Shown: piece after piece, positions 38,226 to 47,945 of the stretch | Layout of the letters: each line of letters starts with the position of its first letter | How positions within the stretch are numbered: the stretch's first letter is position 1 | Source: Euonymus europaeus | Lineage: Eukaryota > Streptophyta > Magnoliopsida > Celastrales > Celastraceae | NCBI GenBank assembly: GCA_963580455.1 | Contig: OY756958.1 | Span: forward strand, 14,210,501 to 14,274,500 | Direction: 5' to 3' | DNA length: 64,000 nucleotides | The notes under the pieces: generated by a model | Database searches by the model: none | The model's input: only the letters and a program-made list of their open reading frames with translations | What the model was told of the DNA's origin: nothing | Position numbers and translations under genes: made by a program

Positions 38226-40447
38226 TTAAACATCTGATGGAGGCATCTGAGAACCAAACACCTCGGCAGGATGAACATCGGCTGTAATGACTAAGGAGGC
38301 CTCCTCGGTAGTCTCAGCAAGTGGAAGAGAAGCTGGCTCTTATAGTGCCACTTCTGTTACTTCTTTTTCCACCATATCGATCTCCTCGTCAAACACCTCA
38401 TCCTCAGAGAGATCTGTCTCTGCAAGCCCCCTCTTTCTCCTCTACTCAGCCTTTTGGAAGGCTTCAAGGATTTCCTCCTTAGACTCCTCAAGCTGATCCC
38501 TTCCCATGAGAGAGGGGCACAGAGGAGTCAGGATTGAAGAATCTAGGCCAGCCTTGACGAGAAGCTTCCTAGACTCCTTTACAACTCCTCGAAAGCCATA
38601 GAAGCCCTCCTCTCACAAGGCAGCCCTGAACTCCTTAGAGTCCTTAAATTTTTGGATGGTTTGCTGCTCGGCATCACCGAGGAGTCGTTGATAGGTCTCC
38701 TCAGCATTCTTCAACTTGCGCTCCAGGGAACTCGTCTTATCCCTTAGTTCTTTTTTTTGCCGAGCAGCTTTCTTAAGCTGAGCAGAATGAGCTTGCAGCA
38801 TTTCCTCCATCTCCGCCTTCAGCAGGTTCAGCTCGTTCTTAGCCTTGGTGGCACGCTCCTCGGCAGCATCAGCTCTCTCCCTCTACACGGTCTCCTCATA
38901 AGCGAACCTAGCAATACTGGAGGGAAGGGCAGAGAGATGTACAACACTCTATAAAAAAAACAAGTTGTTAGAAAAATTCTCTCTAAAAATCAAGCTACTG
39001 AGCAAGGGAACACCAGTTCATACCTGCATAAAGAGGGAATTCATCTGAGTAAGATGCTACATGGCCATAGGGCTAGACACCCTGTCATAATCAGCAGGAG
39101 TAGGAAGACGTTTCAGCATCTCGGTAGCCACCCCGGAGTTGACTACTCGGTCATTCTAGTAGACATCCCATTGAGGAGCATGCCGAGCAAAATCTTCCTC
39201 GATAATAGGACCAACCGGTGGATCATTTACCCGTCGAGGGAAGATTGTAACCCCTGCTCTAGGTGTTGGCAGCCGAGAAGAAGGTACAGAGCTAGTCACC
39301 GTAGTGACCGAGGTAGTTGCTCTAGTAAGGGCTGCCTTAGAAGCTCTAGTCTCTCCAGTGGCCCCCACGCGTGGGCTCATTGTCTTTGTCTGTTTTCTTC
39401 CTCTTTTGTTGCCGAGGAGCGGGAGCCGCGTTCATAGCCATATACTCTGACAAGTCAGCCATGTCTGCAAGGCATCACAACAAGTCAAAATACAGACCGA
39501 TCAGTAATGCAAACCAAATATAAAAAAAATAGCAGCAAACCTTGCTGAGATCCATAACAAAAATTAGAGACCGAGAAGTCGTTCGCACTAAACTTCATAT
39601 CGGTCTTAGCTTCATAGAGAAGAAGTTCTTTCCAAGCTTCAAACAGCTTGAGTTCATCCCCTTTCAAAGGGGAAGGATTATTGAAATGCTCGGTCAATGG
39701 TACCGACCAAGTTTTGCGAAAAGAAAGTTCCTCTCCAAGAGGAAGAGGAATTTGCACAAAAATGTATGATGTTTTCCATTGTTTTATGGACTGGTTATAC
39801 AAAGGGGATCTCAGGCCTAGTTTGAGCTTGAGGTAGAAGAGGCCGGTTGAATTAGGATTATGAAAAAGAGTGGTAAGGTGTTGGATTACCGTTGAAGAAA
39901 TACCGAGATGATGCCTCTTTGATAAGCAAAGAATGGTACCGAGGAAGTACCATGAGTTGAAAGCAAGAATTGCTGGAGAGAGGTTAAATCGACGAAAAAG
40001 ACTTGTAATAGCTGGTGGAAAAGGGATCCTAGCTCCTGCCTGCAAAGACCTAATTGAGATCCTGAACTCACCTCGGTTAGGTCGAAAAGGAGACTCACCC
40101 TTACCGACACGACGACATGGGAAAGGGACGGCAAACCTTGCCACTATCTGCTCCATATATTCCTGTGACCTAGTACAACTCAGGTAGGTCGGCTCAGAAA
40201 GATTTGCACCATTACCTCCATCCCTTTCATTAGGTGGTGGGAGATCCCTAGGGGCATACTCTAAGGGGTCGTCTGCAAAGGAAGAAGGTCGACATACCGA
40301 GGACTCCTCTGTAGGACCCAATCTAGATACAAATGGATTTTCATTTAAAATAATAACCTCTTCGGTAGAGGAGGTTGCTCGGTCATTGTCTGAGGAGTCG
40401 GATGAAAAACCAGAAAGGGACGAGGAACTTTGACTAGAGGAAGACAT
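38226..40447 (-). pseudogene. Antisense extra ORF of the gypsy element (putative gypsy-type transposon domain), decayed
   Basis: The first exon (40,447 to about 39,545) begins MSSSSQSSSSLSGFSS, an acidic serine-rich leader. It continues with RIPFPPAITSLFRRFNLSPA and FNSWYFLGTILCL, which resemble the N-terminal domain of plant proteins annotated 'putative gypsy type transposon' (Transposase_28, PF04195). Likely introns lie at about 39,544-39,463 and from about 39,023 (CAG|GTATGA) to about 38,953 (acceptor TTTTATAG). The last exon encodes a charged, heptad-like stretch (LKKAARQKKELRDKTSSLER), a predicted coiled coil, then an acidic tail ending at TAA 38,226-38,228. Six in-frame stops lie at 39,156, 39,057, 38,883, 38,613, 38,442 and 38,340, and a one-base shift near the G-run at about 39,365 breaks the frame. 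The role of such antisense ORFs is not settled. Confidence 0.6.
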
Positions 40448-40741
40448 TTCTTACCTCGACAGTTGCTCAGTAAGGATGAAGTTTTGACAAAATCTTTGAT
40501 TGGGATTGCTCGGTAAGTATGCTTCTCGGCAATGAGTTCTCAAGCTTTCAGAGTGTAAGGAATGAGAAGGGTTTCCAGTCCTTCTTATAGTGGGGACCAC
40601 CATCAGATCAACGGCTAGGAATAGACGGTCACTAAGCTGTGCAAATGTAGATCGTTGATCTGAGGGTCTAGGCCGTCATCTCCTCATTAATGACATGAAA
40701 TGATTACTCCTCTCCTCGATTTGAGCAGATGGCGCCTCGAT

Positions 40742-40759
40742 AAGGGAGTGGGGGGCAAC
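40742..40759 (+). other. Polypurine tract before 3' LTR
   Basis: A purine-rich AAGGGAGTGGGGGGCAAC lies directly before TGATATTAC, the usual start of an LTR. This is the priming site for plus-strand DNA synthesis in LTR retrotransposons. It fixes the element's orientation as plus, opposite to the gene at 38,226-40,447. Confidence 0.65.
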
Positions 40760-41327
40760 TGATATTACAAAAATGACCCTACCAATAAAGTTTCGCCACG
40801 TGTCATTTATGTTTGAGAAGGGCTACCTTGCCTACCGGAAAGTCATCTCGGCAAGGAGAGAAGGCAAGCAGCTGGGCAGCAATTCCCTACTAAGGTTAAC
40901 TCCTCAGTATAGTAAAAACACTAGGACCTACCTAGGTGTAAAGCATTTAAGTGCAATCCCCAACCATAATTTGGGGTCCTACCTTAATAATGATTTTGAA
41001 TCCTATATAAAGCTCTCAAAGTCAGGTATTATCTTCCTAATCACAATTTGAACTTGGACTAAAGAGAGAGCTCTAGTACGAGAAGCTCGCCTGATTTCAT
41101 AATACGAACTGACTTGAACGTCGGAGCGCCAACGCCAGAGGATTACCTCTGGTGCGGCCTTTAGCTCATCTTTGTTCATTGTGCAGGACTGCCTGGCTGG
41201 TCAGCTCTCTGGAAGGGTCTTTGCCCCTGGTCGGCTGCTCGGCTGCTCAGCTCCCTGGAAGGTTCTTCACCCTTGCTAGTCTTGCAGGACTGTAGGTCTG
41301 ACCGACTGATCGTTTTCTCGGTACTGG
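40760..41327 (+). repeat. 3' LTR of the gypsy element
   Basis: It starts TGATATTAC after the polypurine tract. It contains a TATA box (41,004), a transcribed region with GAGAGAGCTCTAGTACGAG and the GAACGTCGGAGCGCCAACGC block that is common in plant gypsy LTRs, and GC-rich CTGCTCGGCTGCTCAGCTCC repeats. The right end is set near GGTACTGGCA at 41,318-41,327; this end is uncertain by about 20 bp because no second LTR is present for comparison. No target-site duplication can be checked since the left end of the element is lost. Confidence 0.55.
41004..41010 (+). promoter_or_regulatory. TATA box of the gypsy LTR
   Basis: TATATAA lies in a context (TCCTATATAAAGCTCTC) typical of retrotransposon LTR promoters and about 245 bp from the LTR start, consistent with the end of U3. 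Activity is not shown. Confidence 0.5.
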
Positions 41328-41384
41328 CACCTTTTTGACGTCATCACTATCGATAACTCCTATGTGCGTTGAAGCATTTTTAAA

Positions 41385-41537
41385 ACAACCTCCATCTCCT
41401 TCAAGGACTTGTGGCTTCCCAATAACATCACCAAGATATTCACCAATAAGTCTTGCAAGTTCGAGGCTTCTATACACTTCCCACATCAAATTAGCTGCTA
41501 CTCCTACTGGTCTGTCTTGTGAGACTCTCCCACGCAT
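41385..41537 (-). pseudogene. N-terminal fragment of a Bet v 1 / S-norcoclaurine-synthase-like gene
   Basis: On the minus strand from ATG at 41,537 the frame reads MRGRVSQDRPVGVAANLMWE, then SLELARLIGEYLGDVIGKPQ and VLEGDGGC. This matches the start of plant Bet v 1-fold proteins of the norcoclaurine-synthase type, which open with M(R/K)G.(I/V)S, VPA...WE(V/L)Y..LEL, and carry the glycine-rich loop (V)EGDGG(V)GT. After GDGG the match stops, and within 60 bp the sequence runs into the gypsy LTR, so only about 50 of the usual ~160 residues remain. An in-frame TAA sits just upstream of the ATG, so the start is natural. Family members catalyse Pictet-Spengler condensation or bind hydrophobic ligands; this piece cannot do either. 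Confidence 0.55.
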
Positions 41538-42202
41538 CTTTTTGGCTTAATCTGTCACTCTCTGTTTTTTATGTATTAGTTTTCCCAACTTCATGGCCAG
41601 TCTTGCTTCTTTTCTGCTATCTTATGGACATGAGGTTGGTTAGTCTGTCAAATCAGTCCAGTTCTTGCATTTAACATGCCCCATCGGCATTCATTTAGTG
41701 GGGTTTTGGGGCCCTGCAGTGCATGCATTCGCTATTTTTGAGCCTGATTTTTAAAAGATATAAAAAAGACAAATGTGAAGTATTTGAAGTATAAATCATT
41801 ATCATGTAATTTTTTAAGGTAAAAACACCATATTTATTGACAAATAGATACCAATCAAATAGGTATTTAATCCAATGGTACAACATTTCATATTTGTATC
41901 CGTCTTTTTCAACAAATTAAATTTATTTTTCTAAAATAAATATATGATGATGATCTATACACTTAAAGTTTTACATTTATCATTTTTTAAATATTTTTTA
42001 AAAATGATATATGGTTCAAAATCATTTAATGCAAGCCCTGCTGCAGTGGATGTTCTTCTTGACAGCCCTCATTCGCATTTAATGGGTGCCGGAATCTACT
42101 GTATTTTTTTTTATTTTAGCAAACTATGTTGTTGTCTTTTTCATTAAAAATTAATATTTTATTTTGAACAAAAAAATGATTTTCATTTGCTCTTTGGATC
42201 GC
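41538..42202. repeat. AT-rich spacer with a diverged fold-back element (~41,715-42,050)
   Basis: The left arm CCCTGCAGTGCATGCATTCG and onward (41,712-41,820) is similar to the reverse complement of 41,940-42,050 (TGCATTAAATGATTTTGA, then ACAAATGT/ATAAATGT and AAGTATTTGAAGTATA/AACTTTAAGTGTATAG). The centre is AT-rich. This long, imperfect inverted repeat is typical of an old MITE or fold-back element. No gene is visible in the rest of the interval. Confidence 0.45.
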
Positions 42203-42292
42203 AATCTCAGCTCTAATGATCGGCCTACTGCATCTTGGCTTACACCACCCACTAATGTTATCAAGATCAATGTTAACGGGTCTTGGCGCTTA
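42203..42292 (+). pseudogene. LINE-type RNase H (RVT_3-like) fragment
   Basis: The plus frame reads SWLTPPTNVIKINVNGSWRL. This resembles the start of the RNase H-like domain found in plant non-LTR retrotransposon-derived proteins, where W..PP..(V/F)K(I/L)N(V/T)DGS(W) carries the first catalytic Asp; here that Asp is Asn (INVNGS). The frame ends exactly where the copia LTR begins at 42,293, so the copia element appears to have inserted here. Only about 30 codons remain. Confidence 0.45.
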
Positions 42293-42700
42293 TGAGAAGA
42301 AAGATATTTGCACAGTAGACAATAGAGAGAGAAAGAAGTTACAGAGAGAGAGAAGTAGTGTAATCAATTGTATTGATTAACTCATATGTTTACAATACAC
42401 TTGTGTGTTATTTATATGAAATCTGTGCAACGGTAACATGACTTGATAACATGATTTAATATATTGCAGGTTACTGTTGCAGCAAACGAAGAAGGAAGAT
42501 GATCGAGGAAGAAGAAAGATATTTGGGCCAGGCCAAGCAAGAACCCAAAAGCAAAAGAACCCAACAAGATGATAGGCCCAAAACTTATAGAATCCATTAT
42601 CTAACCTAAGCCCAAGATAAACAGGATACTTCGTCATCTCCGTAGCAGAAGAAGACTTTGTCCTCTCCATGGCGGAAGCTTCGATTTCTTCTCTCTAACA
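42293..42700 (-). repeat. 3' LTR of the copia element
   Basis: On the minus strand the LTR starts TGTTAGAGAGAAG at 42,700, right after the G-rich polypurine tract, and ends in ...TTCTTCTCA at 42,293, giving TG...CA termini. A TATA-like CATATAAATAAC lies at about 42,409-42,420 on the minus strand. The distal end is placed where the RNase H coding fragment stops. An alternative end at 42,271 (TGTTA/TAACA termini) is possible but would cut into that coding match. Confidence 0.55.
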
Positions 42701-42712
42701 TCCCCCCGCAAG
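42701..42712 (-). other. Copia polypurine tract
   Basis: The minus strand reads CTTGCGGGGGGA directly before TGTTAGAG. It lies about 20 bp downstream of the RNase H frame end, the standard position for plus-strand priming. Confidence 0.6.
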
Positions 42713-42730
42713 CTGCACATCAGCGAATGT

Positions 42731-43110
42731 TCAGCTTGGATAGGTGCTTTCGGAGACTGAGGATTGAGATACCTTTGGTAAGAGTAAATCTCCTGGTTGA
42801 TCTGAAGTGTTAGTATGTTGAAATTTAATGATTCCTTTAGCTATTGTGTCTCTGGTAAAGTGACAATCCAAGTCGATGTGCTTGTTCCGTTCATGAAAAA
42901 TGGGGCTACTGGCAATGTGTATTGCAGCCTGGTTATCACAATATAATTCCATTGGATAAGGTATGTGTAGACGTAGTTCTTGAAATAGATTGCCAATCTA
43001 TTGAAGCTCTGAAACAGTAACTGCCATTGCTCTATATTCTGCTTCAGCAGATGATTTAGAAACCACCTTTTGCTTCTTAGATTTCTGGGATATTAATGAG
43101 CCCCCCAATT
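42731..43110 (-). pseudogene. Copia RNase H, frameshifted
   Basis: The last open frame contains MELYCDNQAAIHIASSPIFH and ERNKHIDLDCHF, the typical plant copia RNase H motifs around the third catalytic Asp (CDNQAA) and the ERTKHI(D/E) signature. Upstream, in another frame, residues equivalent to [11 protein letters not shown] are recognisable at about 43,020-43,050. At least one frameshift separates the two parts. The C-terminal tail ends at 42,731 with a normal stop, 31 bp before the LTR. Confidence 0.8.
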
Positions 43111-44124
43111 TTATGCAGACTCTTGTGACTGATCTTCTTGTGTCCACACAACTCTCACCTGTAGACTGTTAGTTGTAGGATAATATAATCCTAGCATATA
43201 TGTTCCTTTAATGTATCGAAGTACTCGATGCACACCTTGTAGATGTAATTCAGTAGGAGTGTTCATAAATTGAGCTAAGGTATTGACAACATAACTCAAA
43301 TCAGGTCTAGTGATAGTAATGTTCATCAATTTTCCAATAATCCTTCTATATTCAATAGGATCAGGTAAAGGCTCACTAGATTGAGCAATCATTTTAACAT
43401 TAATATCTACTGGTGAATTTACTGATTTACATTCAATAAATCAAGTTTCCTTTAGTAAATCAACTGCATATTTTCTCTGATTAATTAAATAACCAGAAGC
43501 AGATTTACTAACTTTCAGTCCTAGAAAATATGTTAAGCTTCCCAAATCTTTGATCTTAAAACATGAACTAATATATTTCTTAATATCTTGAATAAGGTTG
43601 ATGTCAGTACCACCTATGGCCATATCATCAACATACAAGAGAAGCATAACCAATTCATTGTCTTTTCTAAAATAAAATAATGAGTAGTCTGCGTTACTTT
43701 GTATAAAACCATATTGTATTAAAACTTGTTTGCATTTTGAATTCCATTGTCTAGAGGCTTGTTTCAAGCCATATAATGATTTATTGAGTTTGCAAACTAA
43801 GCCCCTATGTGTTTTATCATAACCAGGTGGTAACCTCATATATACTTCCTCATCCAATTCTCCATTTAAGAAAGCATTGTGCACATCTAAATGGTGTACA
43901 TGCCATTGGTTTATGCTAGCTAGGGCAAAAAAATATTCTAACAGTGGTTATTTTAATAACTGGAGCAAAAGTTTGATTATAATCAAACCCTTCCCTTTGA
44001 CTATAACCTAAAGCAACCAGTCTTGCTTTATATATTTTAGGCTATTCCATTAGGATTGTATTTAATTTTATAAACCCATTTTGATCCTATGGACTTTTCT
44101 ACCCTTAGGTAGTTCCACTAAATC
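43111..44124 (-). pseudogene. Copia reverse transcriptase, broken
   Basis: The core (43,884-43,441) reads NAFLNGELDEEVYMRLPPGY, LNKSLYGLKQASRQW and LLLYVDDMAIGG; YVDDM carries the two catalytic Asp residues. FKIKDLGSLTYFLGLKV follows. A TGA at about 43,440 replaces the expected Gly of the KETG motif, after which the frame continues with IEYRRIIGKLMNITITRPDL and HRVLRYIKGT, the connection region. The N-terminal RT part (43,885-44,124), where ELPKGRKV is still readable near 44,090-44,110, is frameshifted. RT is otherwise close to full length. Confidence 0.85.
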
Positions 44125-45520
44125 CTAGGTTTGATTTGCTCTAAGAGCTGCCATTTCATTTTCCATAGCTTGTGCCCAATTGTTATCTTTCATTACTTCA
44201 TCATATCTTGTAGTTTTTGTATGAATGCTAATAGTATTAAGGAAAGATGCATGTGATGCAAAAAAATTAATCATGCTAGTACTCTTACAATGATCTGTGA
44301 ATTTTAGGACATAGCAAGGTAAATTCACTGAATTACAACTATAATACTTCAAATAACTTGGTGGTTTTCTATTTCTCTTATTTAAGACTACCTCATAATC
44401 AGTACATTCTTCTTGTGTCATGTTCTCAGTATTATTCTCATCATAAACATCATGTTCAACATATGGCTCTGAATTATTGGATTCAGACTTTCTCAAATAA
44501 GGAAATATTTCTTCCCTGAAAACCACATCTCTGCTTATAAATACTTCTTTATTTTGCAAATCCATAACTTTATATCCTTTAACTCCAATTGGATAACCCA
44601 GAAAAATGCAGGCTCTTCCTCTAGAATCAAATTTTGATGTCATAGGTTTATTTATTTTGGCTATGCAAAAACATCCAAAACTCTTTAGCGCTTCATAATC
44701 ATAGGACTTCTTAAACAAAATCTCATATGGAGTTTTATTTTCTAGAATTGTTGTTGGTAGTCTATTAATTAAGAATGTTGCTGTCATAACACAAAAACTC
44801 CAATATTCTTCAAGAACTCAAGATTGCAATCTTAGGGTCCTAGCCACATTTAAGAGATGTTGATACTTTCTTTCAACCACTCCATTCTGTTGGGATGTAT
44901 AAATACAAGTCCTTTGATGTGTTATATCATGTTTAGCATAAAAATCATTAGCCTGAAACTCATTCCCATTATCTGTTCTAATGACTTTTGTTCTTTTTCC
45001 AAACTGTGTCATTGCATACTTCACAAATCTTTCTACATTCTGCCTAGTTTCAGACTTATTTTGTATCATATATACCCATGTTGTTATGGAGAAATCATCC
45101 ACTACTGTTAAAAGATACTTATATCCATCAATGGACTCCACATGATTAGGTGAAGGGTGGCCTAACCTATAATGCCACACCTTAGTACTAACAAAATTCA
45201 ACTTATGTTTATCTACTGCCTTCTCTTCTACTGTTTGACATCTTTTCACACCCGTGTCCATTAGATAGAGTCCTTCATGCAAAATTCCCATTACATTCCT
45301 TTTGTAAGTGCCTAACTCCTACATTATGCATATGTCATTCATAAAACTTAGACATATGTTATTGTCTCTTGTAAATTTACTTACTGATATTAAATTAAAA
45401 GAGAAGTTAGGCACACATAAAACATCTTTTAACACTAAGTTATCTCCTAGTATCACAGAACCAATATGTGTTATAGGCAACATGCTATCACATGCAATCC
45501 TGATCCTAGGGCCTCAGGCC
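44125..45520 (-). pseudogene. Copia protease tail, GAG-pre-integrase and integrase with internal deletion
   Basis: From about 45,520 the frame reads THIGSVILGDNLVLKDVLCV and NFSFNLISVSKFT, the end of the protease region, with one in-frame TAG at about 45,320. GAG-pre-integrase follows (KVWHYRLGHPSPNH). The integrase zinc-finger Cys pair and the first catalytic Asp, expected between LGHPS and the DGYKYLLTVVDDFS block, are missing: the two motifs are only a few residues apart. Later catalytic parts remain (VIRTDNGNEF and NGVVERKYQHLL). The C-terminal frame 44,787-44,125 has LINRLPTTILENKTPYEIL and FDSRGRACIFLGYP, then the start of RT at WAQAMENEMAAL. Confidence 0.82.
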
Positions 45521-45604
45521 ATCCACTACCAGCATGCACAAACTGATAGTATAAACACATCATCAAATTCATAATATCATATAACCATAATCAATACTCA
45601 GCAT

Positions 45605-46044
45605 ACATCATGCTGTTTTTAAAAGTCGGAAGTCATGTGTTTTTAAAAGTAGCACCTATGAAGGGGGTGATGAGGTTCGGTAAGAAAGGAAAGTTAAGCC
45701 CGAGATATATAGGGCCCTTTGAAATTCTTGATAGAGTAGGAGTTAGAGCATATCGTTTAGCTTTACCTCCATCGTTGGCGGGTGTACATAATGTATTTCA
45801 CGTATCGATGCTGCGAAAGTATATTGAGGATTCGAGTCATGTGCTGAGTTATGAACCATTGGAGTTGACTCCGGAGTTGACCTATGAAGAGGAACCGATG
45901 AGAATCTTGTTAAGAGAGGTGAAGCAACTCAGGAACAAAGAAATAGCGCTTGTGAAAGTGCTATGGAGGAACCAGAAATTTGAAGAGGCGACGTGGGAGA
46001 GGGAAGAGGACATGAAGGCCAAGTACCCAACATTATTCAGGTAA
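45605..46044 (+). pseudogene. Gypsy integrase C-terminus with chromodomain-like end (fragment)
   Basis: The plus frame reads KGKLSPRYIGPFEILDRVG, then VHNVFHVSMLRKYIEDSSHV, and ends with VKVLWRNQKFEEATWERE. These are the GPF/Y module and the terminal chromodomain-like segment of plant Ty3/gypsy chromovirus integrases, which guide insertion to marked chromatin. The frame closes with a normal TAA. Only the last ~145 residues of the polyprotein are left; everything upstream is cut off by the copia remnant at about 45,520-45,605. Confidence 0.85.
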
Positions 46045-46100
46045 CTAAATTTCGAGGATGAAATTTATATAAGGGGGGGAGATTGTAACACACCTTCCCG
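46045..46100 (+). other. Gypsy polypurine tract and first bases of a 3' LTR
   Basis: Downstream of the integrase stop comes TTTCGAGGATGAAATTTATA, then AAGGGGGGGAGAT and TGTAACACACC at 46,084. This is the classic arrangement of plant gypsy elements. The LTR start is followed within about 20 bp by pol sequence of the opposite strand, so the LTR is interrupted here. Confidence 0.6.
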
Positions 46101-47945
46101 CATATCGTACTCCACCATCATTCCCTCGAATCCATCCACTCTCATCAATTACATTAAATGTATGATCTCCATTCTGTGCATCTATAACCTTCTGAACCAT
46201 CATAGGTCTCAAAGTTATAGAACACAAATGCATCTTTTCCTCTTGACTCTTCAACTCTAATCCAAACTCATTGATTGTATCCACAATTCCCCACTCATGC
46301 ATGAATAGGCTAGAAATCTTCTTCTTCCTACTCAACGCATCCGCGACTACATTTGCTTTACCAGGATGGTATTGCAAATTGAAGTCGAAGTCCTCCAAAT
46401 ATTCCATCCACCTCTTTTGACGCAAATTCAATTCTCTTTGGGTGAATAGATACTTGAGGCTCTTGTGATCCGAAAACACTTCAAATCTCTCCCCGTAAAG
46501 GTAATACCTCCACTGCTTAAGTGCAAACACCACTGCCGCTAACTCCAAATCATGCACCGGATAATTCCTCTCATGTGCCTTGAGCAACCTTGAACCATAA
46601 TCTATCACTCGACTCCGTTGCATCAAGACACACCCTAAACCAACTCCAGACGCATCGCAATACACCTGGTAGCCTACATTCCTTTTTGGAAACACTAACA
46701 CTGAAGGTTTTGTCAACCTCTTCTTCAACTCCTCAAATGCGGCTTCACACTCGTCTGTCCACACAAACGGTGTGCCCTTCTTTGTAAGCTGCGTCATCAG
46801 CGAAGCAACTCTCAAAAAATCCTCGATGAATCTTTGATAGTAACCCGCCAATCCTAGGAAACTCTAGATCTCAGTCACATTCTTCGGCCTCTCCCAATTC
46901 AAAACTGACTCAACCTTGGAGTAGTGAACCGCTATGCCTTCTTAAGTGATCACATGGCCTAGGAACTTCACTTATGTGGCCCAAAATTCACACTTACTCA
47001 ATTTAGCATACAGTTGATTCTCCCTCAACGTCTGTAACACTACCCTCAAGTGTTCCTCATGCTCTTCCTCCGTAGGAGAATAAGTCAATATATCATCTAT
47101 AAACACCACCACAAAGTTATCCAAAAACGGTCTAAGAACCCTTTGCATTTCGTCCATGAACATCGCTGGGGCATTTGTCAACCCAAACGGCATCACAAGA
47201 ACTCATAATGCCCATAACGAGTTCTAAATGTTGTTTTCTGGATATCCTCATCCTTAATCCTCAACTGATGATAACCCTACCACAAGTCAATCTTGAGAAA
47301 TGTCTAGCACCTCTCAATTGGTCAAACAAATAATTGATTCTAGGCAACGGATACTTATTCCTCACTGTAACCTTATTCAACTGCCTATAATCAATACACA
47401 TCCTCAAACTTCCATCTTTCTTCTTGACGAACAACACCAGTGCTCCCCACGGGGACACACTCGGTCTAATGAACCCCAAGTCTAGCAACTCCTCTAATTG
47501 AGAACTCAACTCCTTCAACTTTGCGGGAGCCATCCGATACGGCGGAATCAAAATCGGCTTGACATTCGGATGCAACTCAATACCAATGTCAATCTCCCTC
47601 TTCGGAGGTAATCCCGACAACTCTTCTGGAAAAACATCCATAAACTCTTTCACTGCCCGAATCATAGTAGCTACATCTCCCTTAGGAGCCGAAGTCACCA
47701 AACTTGCGACTCTACAATCCAGATACGAAGGGTTATCCATGAAATGAGGGCATGGTATCCCCTTCGATCCCTGTAAATGAATCTCCCCACCCTCTGGTAC
47801 ACTAAGAGTGATCCTCCTTTGCCAAAAGTCAAGCACTTCTTGGTGCTTTGTCAACCAATCAACTCTGAGTATCACATCGAAGTCCTTGAAATCTAACACA
47901 TACAAATCGGATTGTAGAGATACAAAATATGTGCTTAGAGTATCT
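46100..47945 (-). pseudogene. Gypsy protease tail, reverse transcriptase and RNase H, minus strand
   Basis: On the minus strand from 47,945: [20 protein letters not shown] (end of protease), a linker, RT with [20 protein letters not shown], then [18 protein letters not shown] and [17 protein letters not shown] (the two catalytic Asp). RNase H follows with [53 protein letters not shown] and [14 protein letters not shown]. The frame is broken by stops at 46,864, 46,942 and 46,972, by a TAG near 47,280 and by frameshifts near 47,207 and 47,300. The fragment ends before the integrase zinc finger and lacks gag. It is in the opposite orientation to the gypsy integrase end at 45,605, which it abuts. 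Confidence 0.87.

Larger units (their letters stand above)
37963..41327 (+). mobile_element. 3' end of a Ty3/gypsy retrotransposon (Tat-lineage-like), 5' part missing
   Basis: The plus strand carries, in order, a long region with an antisense gene, a polypurine tract at 40,742-40,759 and an LTR beginning TGATATTAC at 40,760. The LTR has its own TATA box and ends at about 41,327. Tat-lineage elements (for example Grande and Retand) are known for a long 3' internal region with an extra, often antisense, ORF between pol and the 3' LTR. The gag and pol genes and the 5' LTR are absent, because the satellite begins immediately to the left. The lineage is inferred from layout, not from a reverse transcriptase tree. 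Confidence 0.6.
42293..45520 (-). mobile_element. 5'-truncated Ty1/copia retrotransposon, minus strand
   Basis: Reading on the minus strand from 45,520 to 42,293 there are a protease tail, the GAG-pre-integrase region, integrase, reverse transcriptase, RNase H, a polypurine tract and a 3' LTR. The domain order IN before RT defines copia. The gag gene, the protease active site and the 5' LTR are missing; the sequence switches to a gypsy fragment at about 45,520-45,605. Frames are broken by stops and frameshifts, so the element cannot move by itself. Confidence 0.85.

Noticed and set aside
39542..40187. Plus-strand open frames over the antisense retrotransposon gene
   Set aside because: They are opposite-strand shadows. 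The minus-strand frame is longer, matches a known domain type and has plausible introns.
42271..42700. Alternative copia LTR end at 42,271 with TGTTA/TAACA termini
   Set aside because: The inverted ends look attractive, but the first 22 bases continue the RNase H-like reading frame KINVNGSWRL, so 42,293 is preferred.
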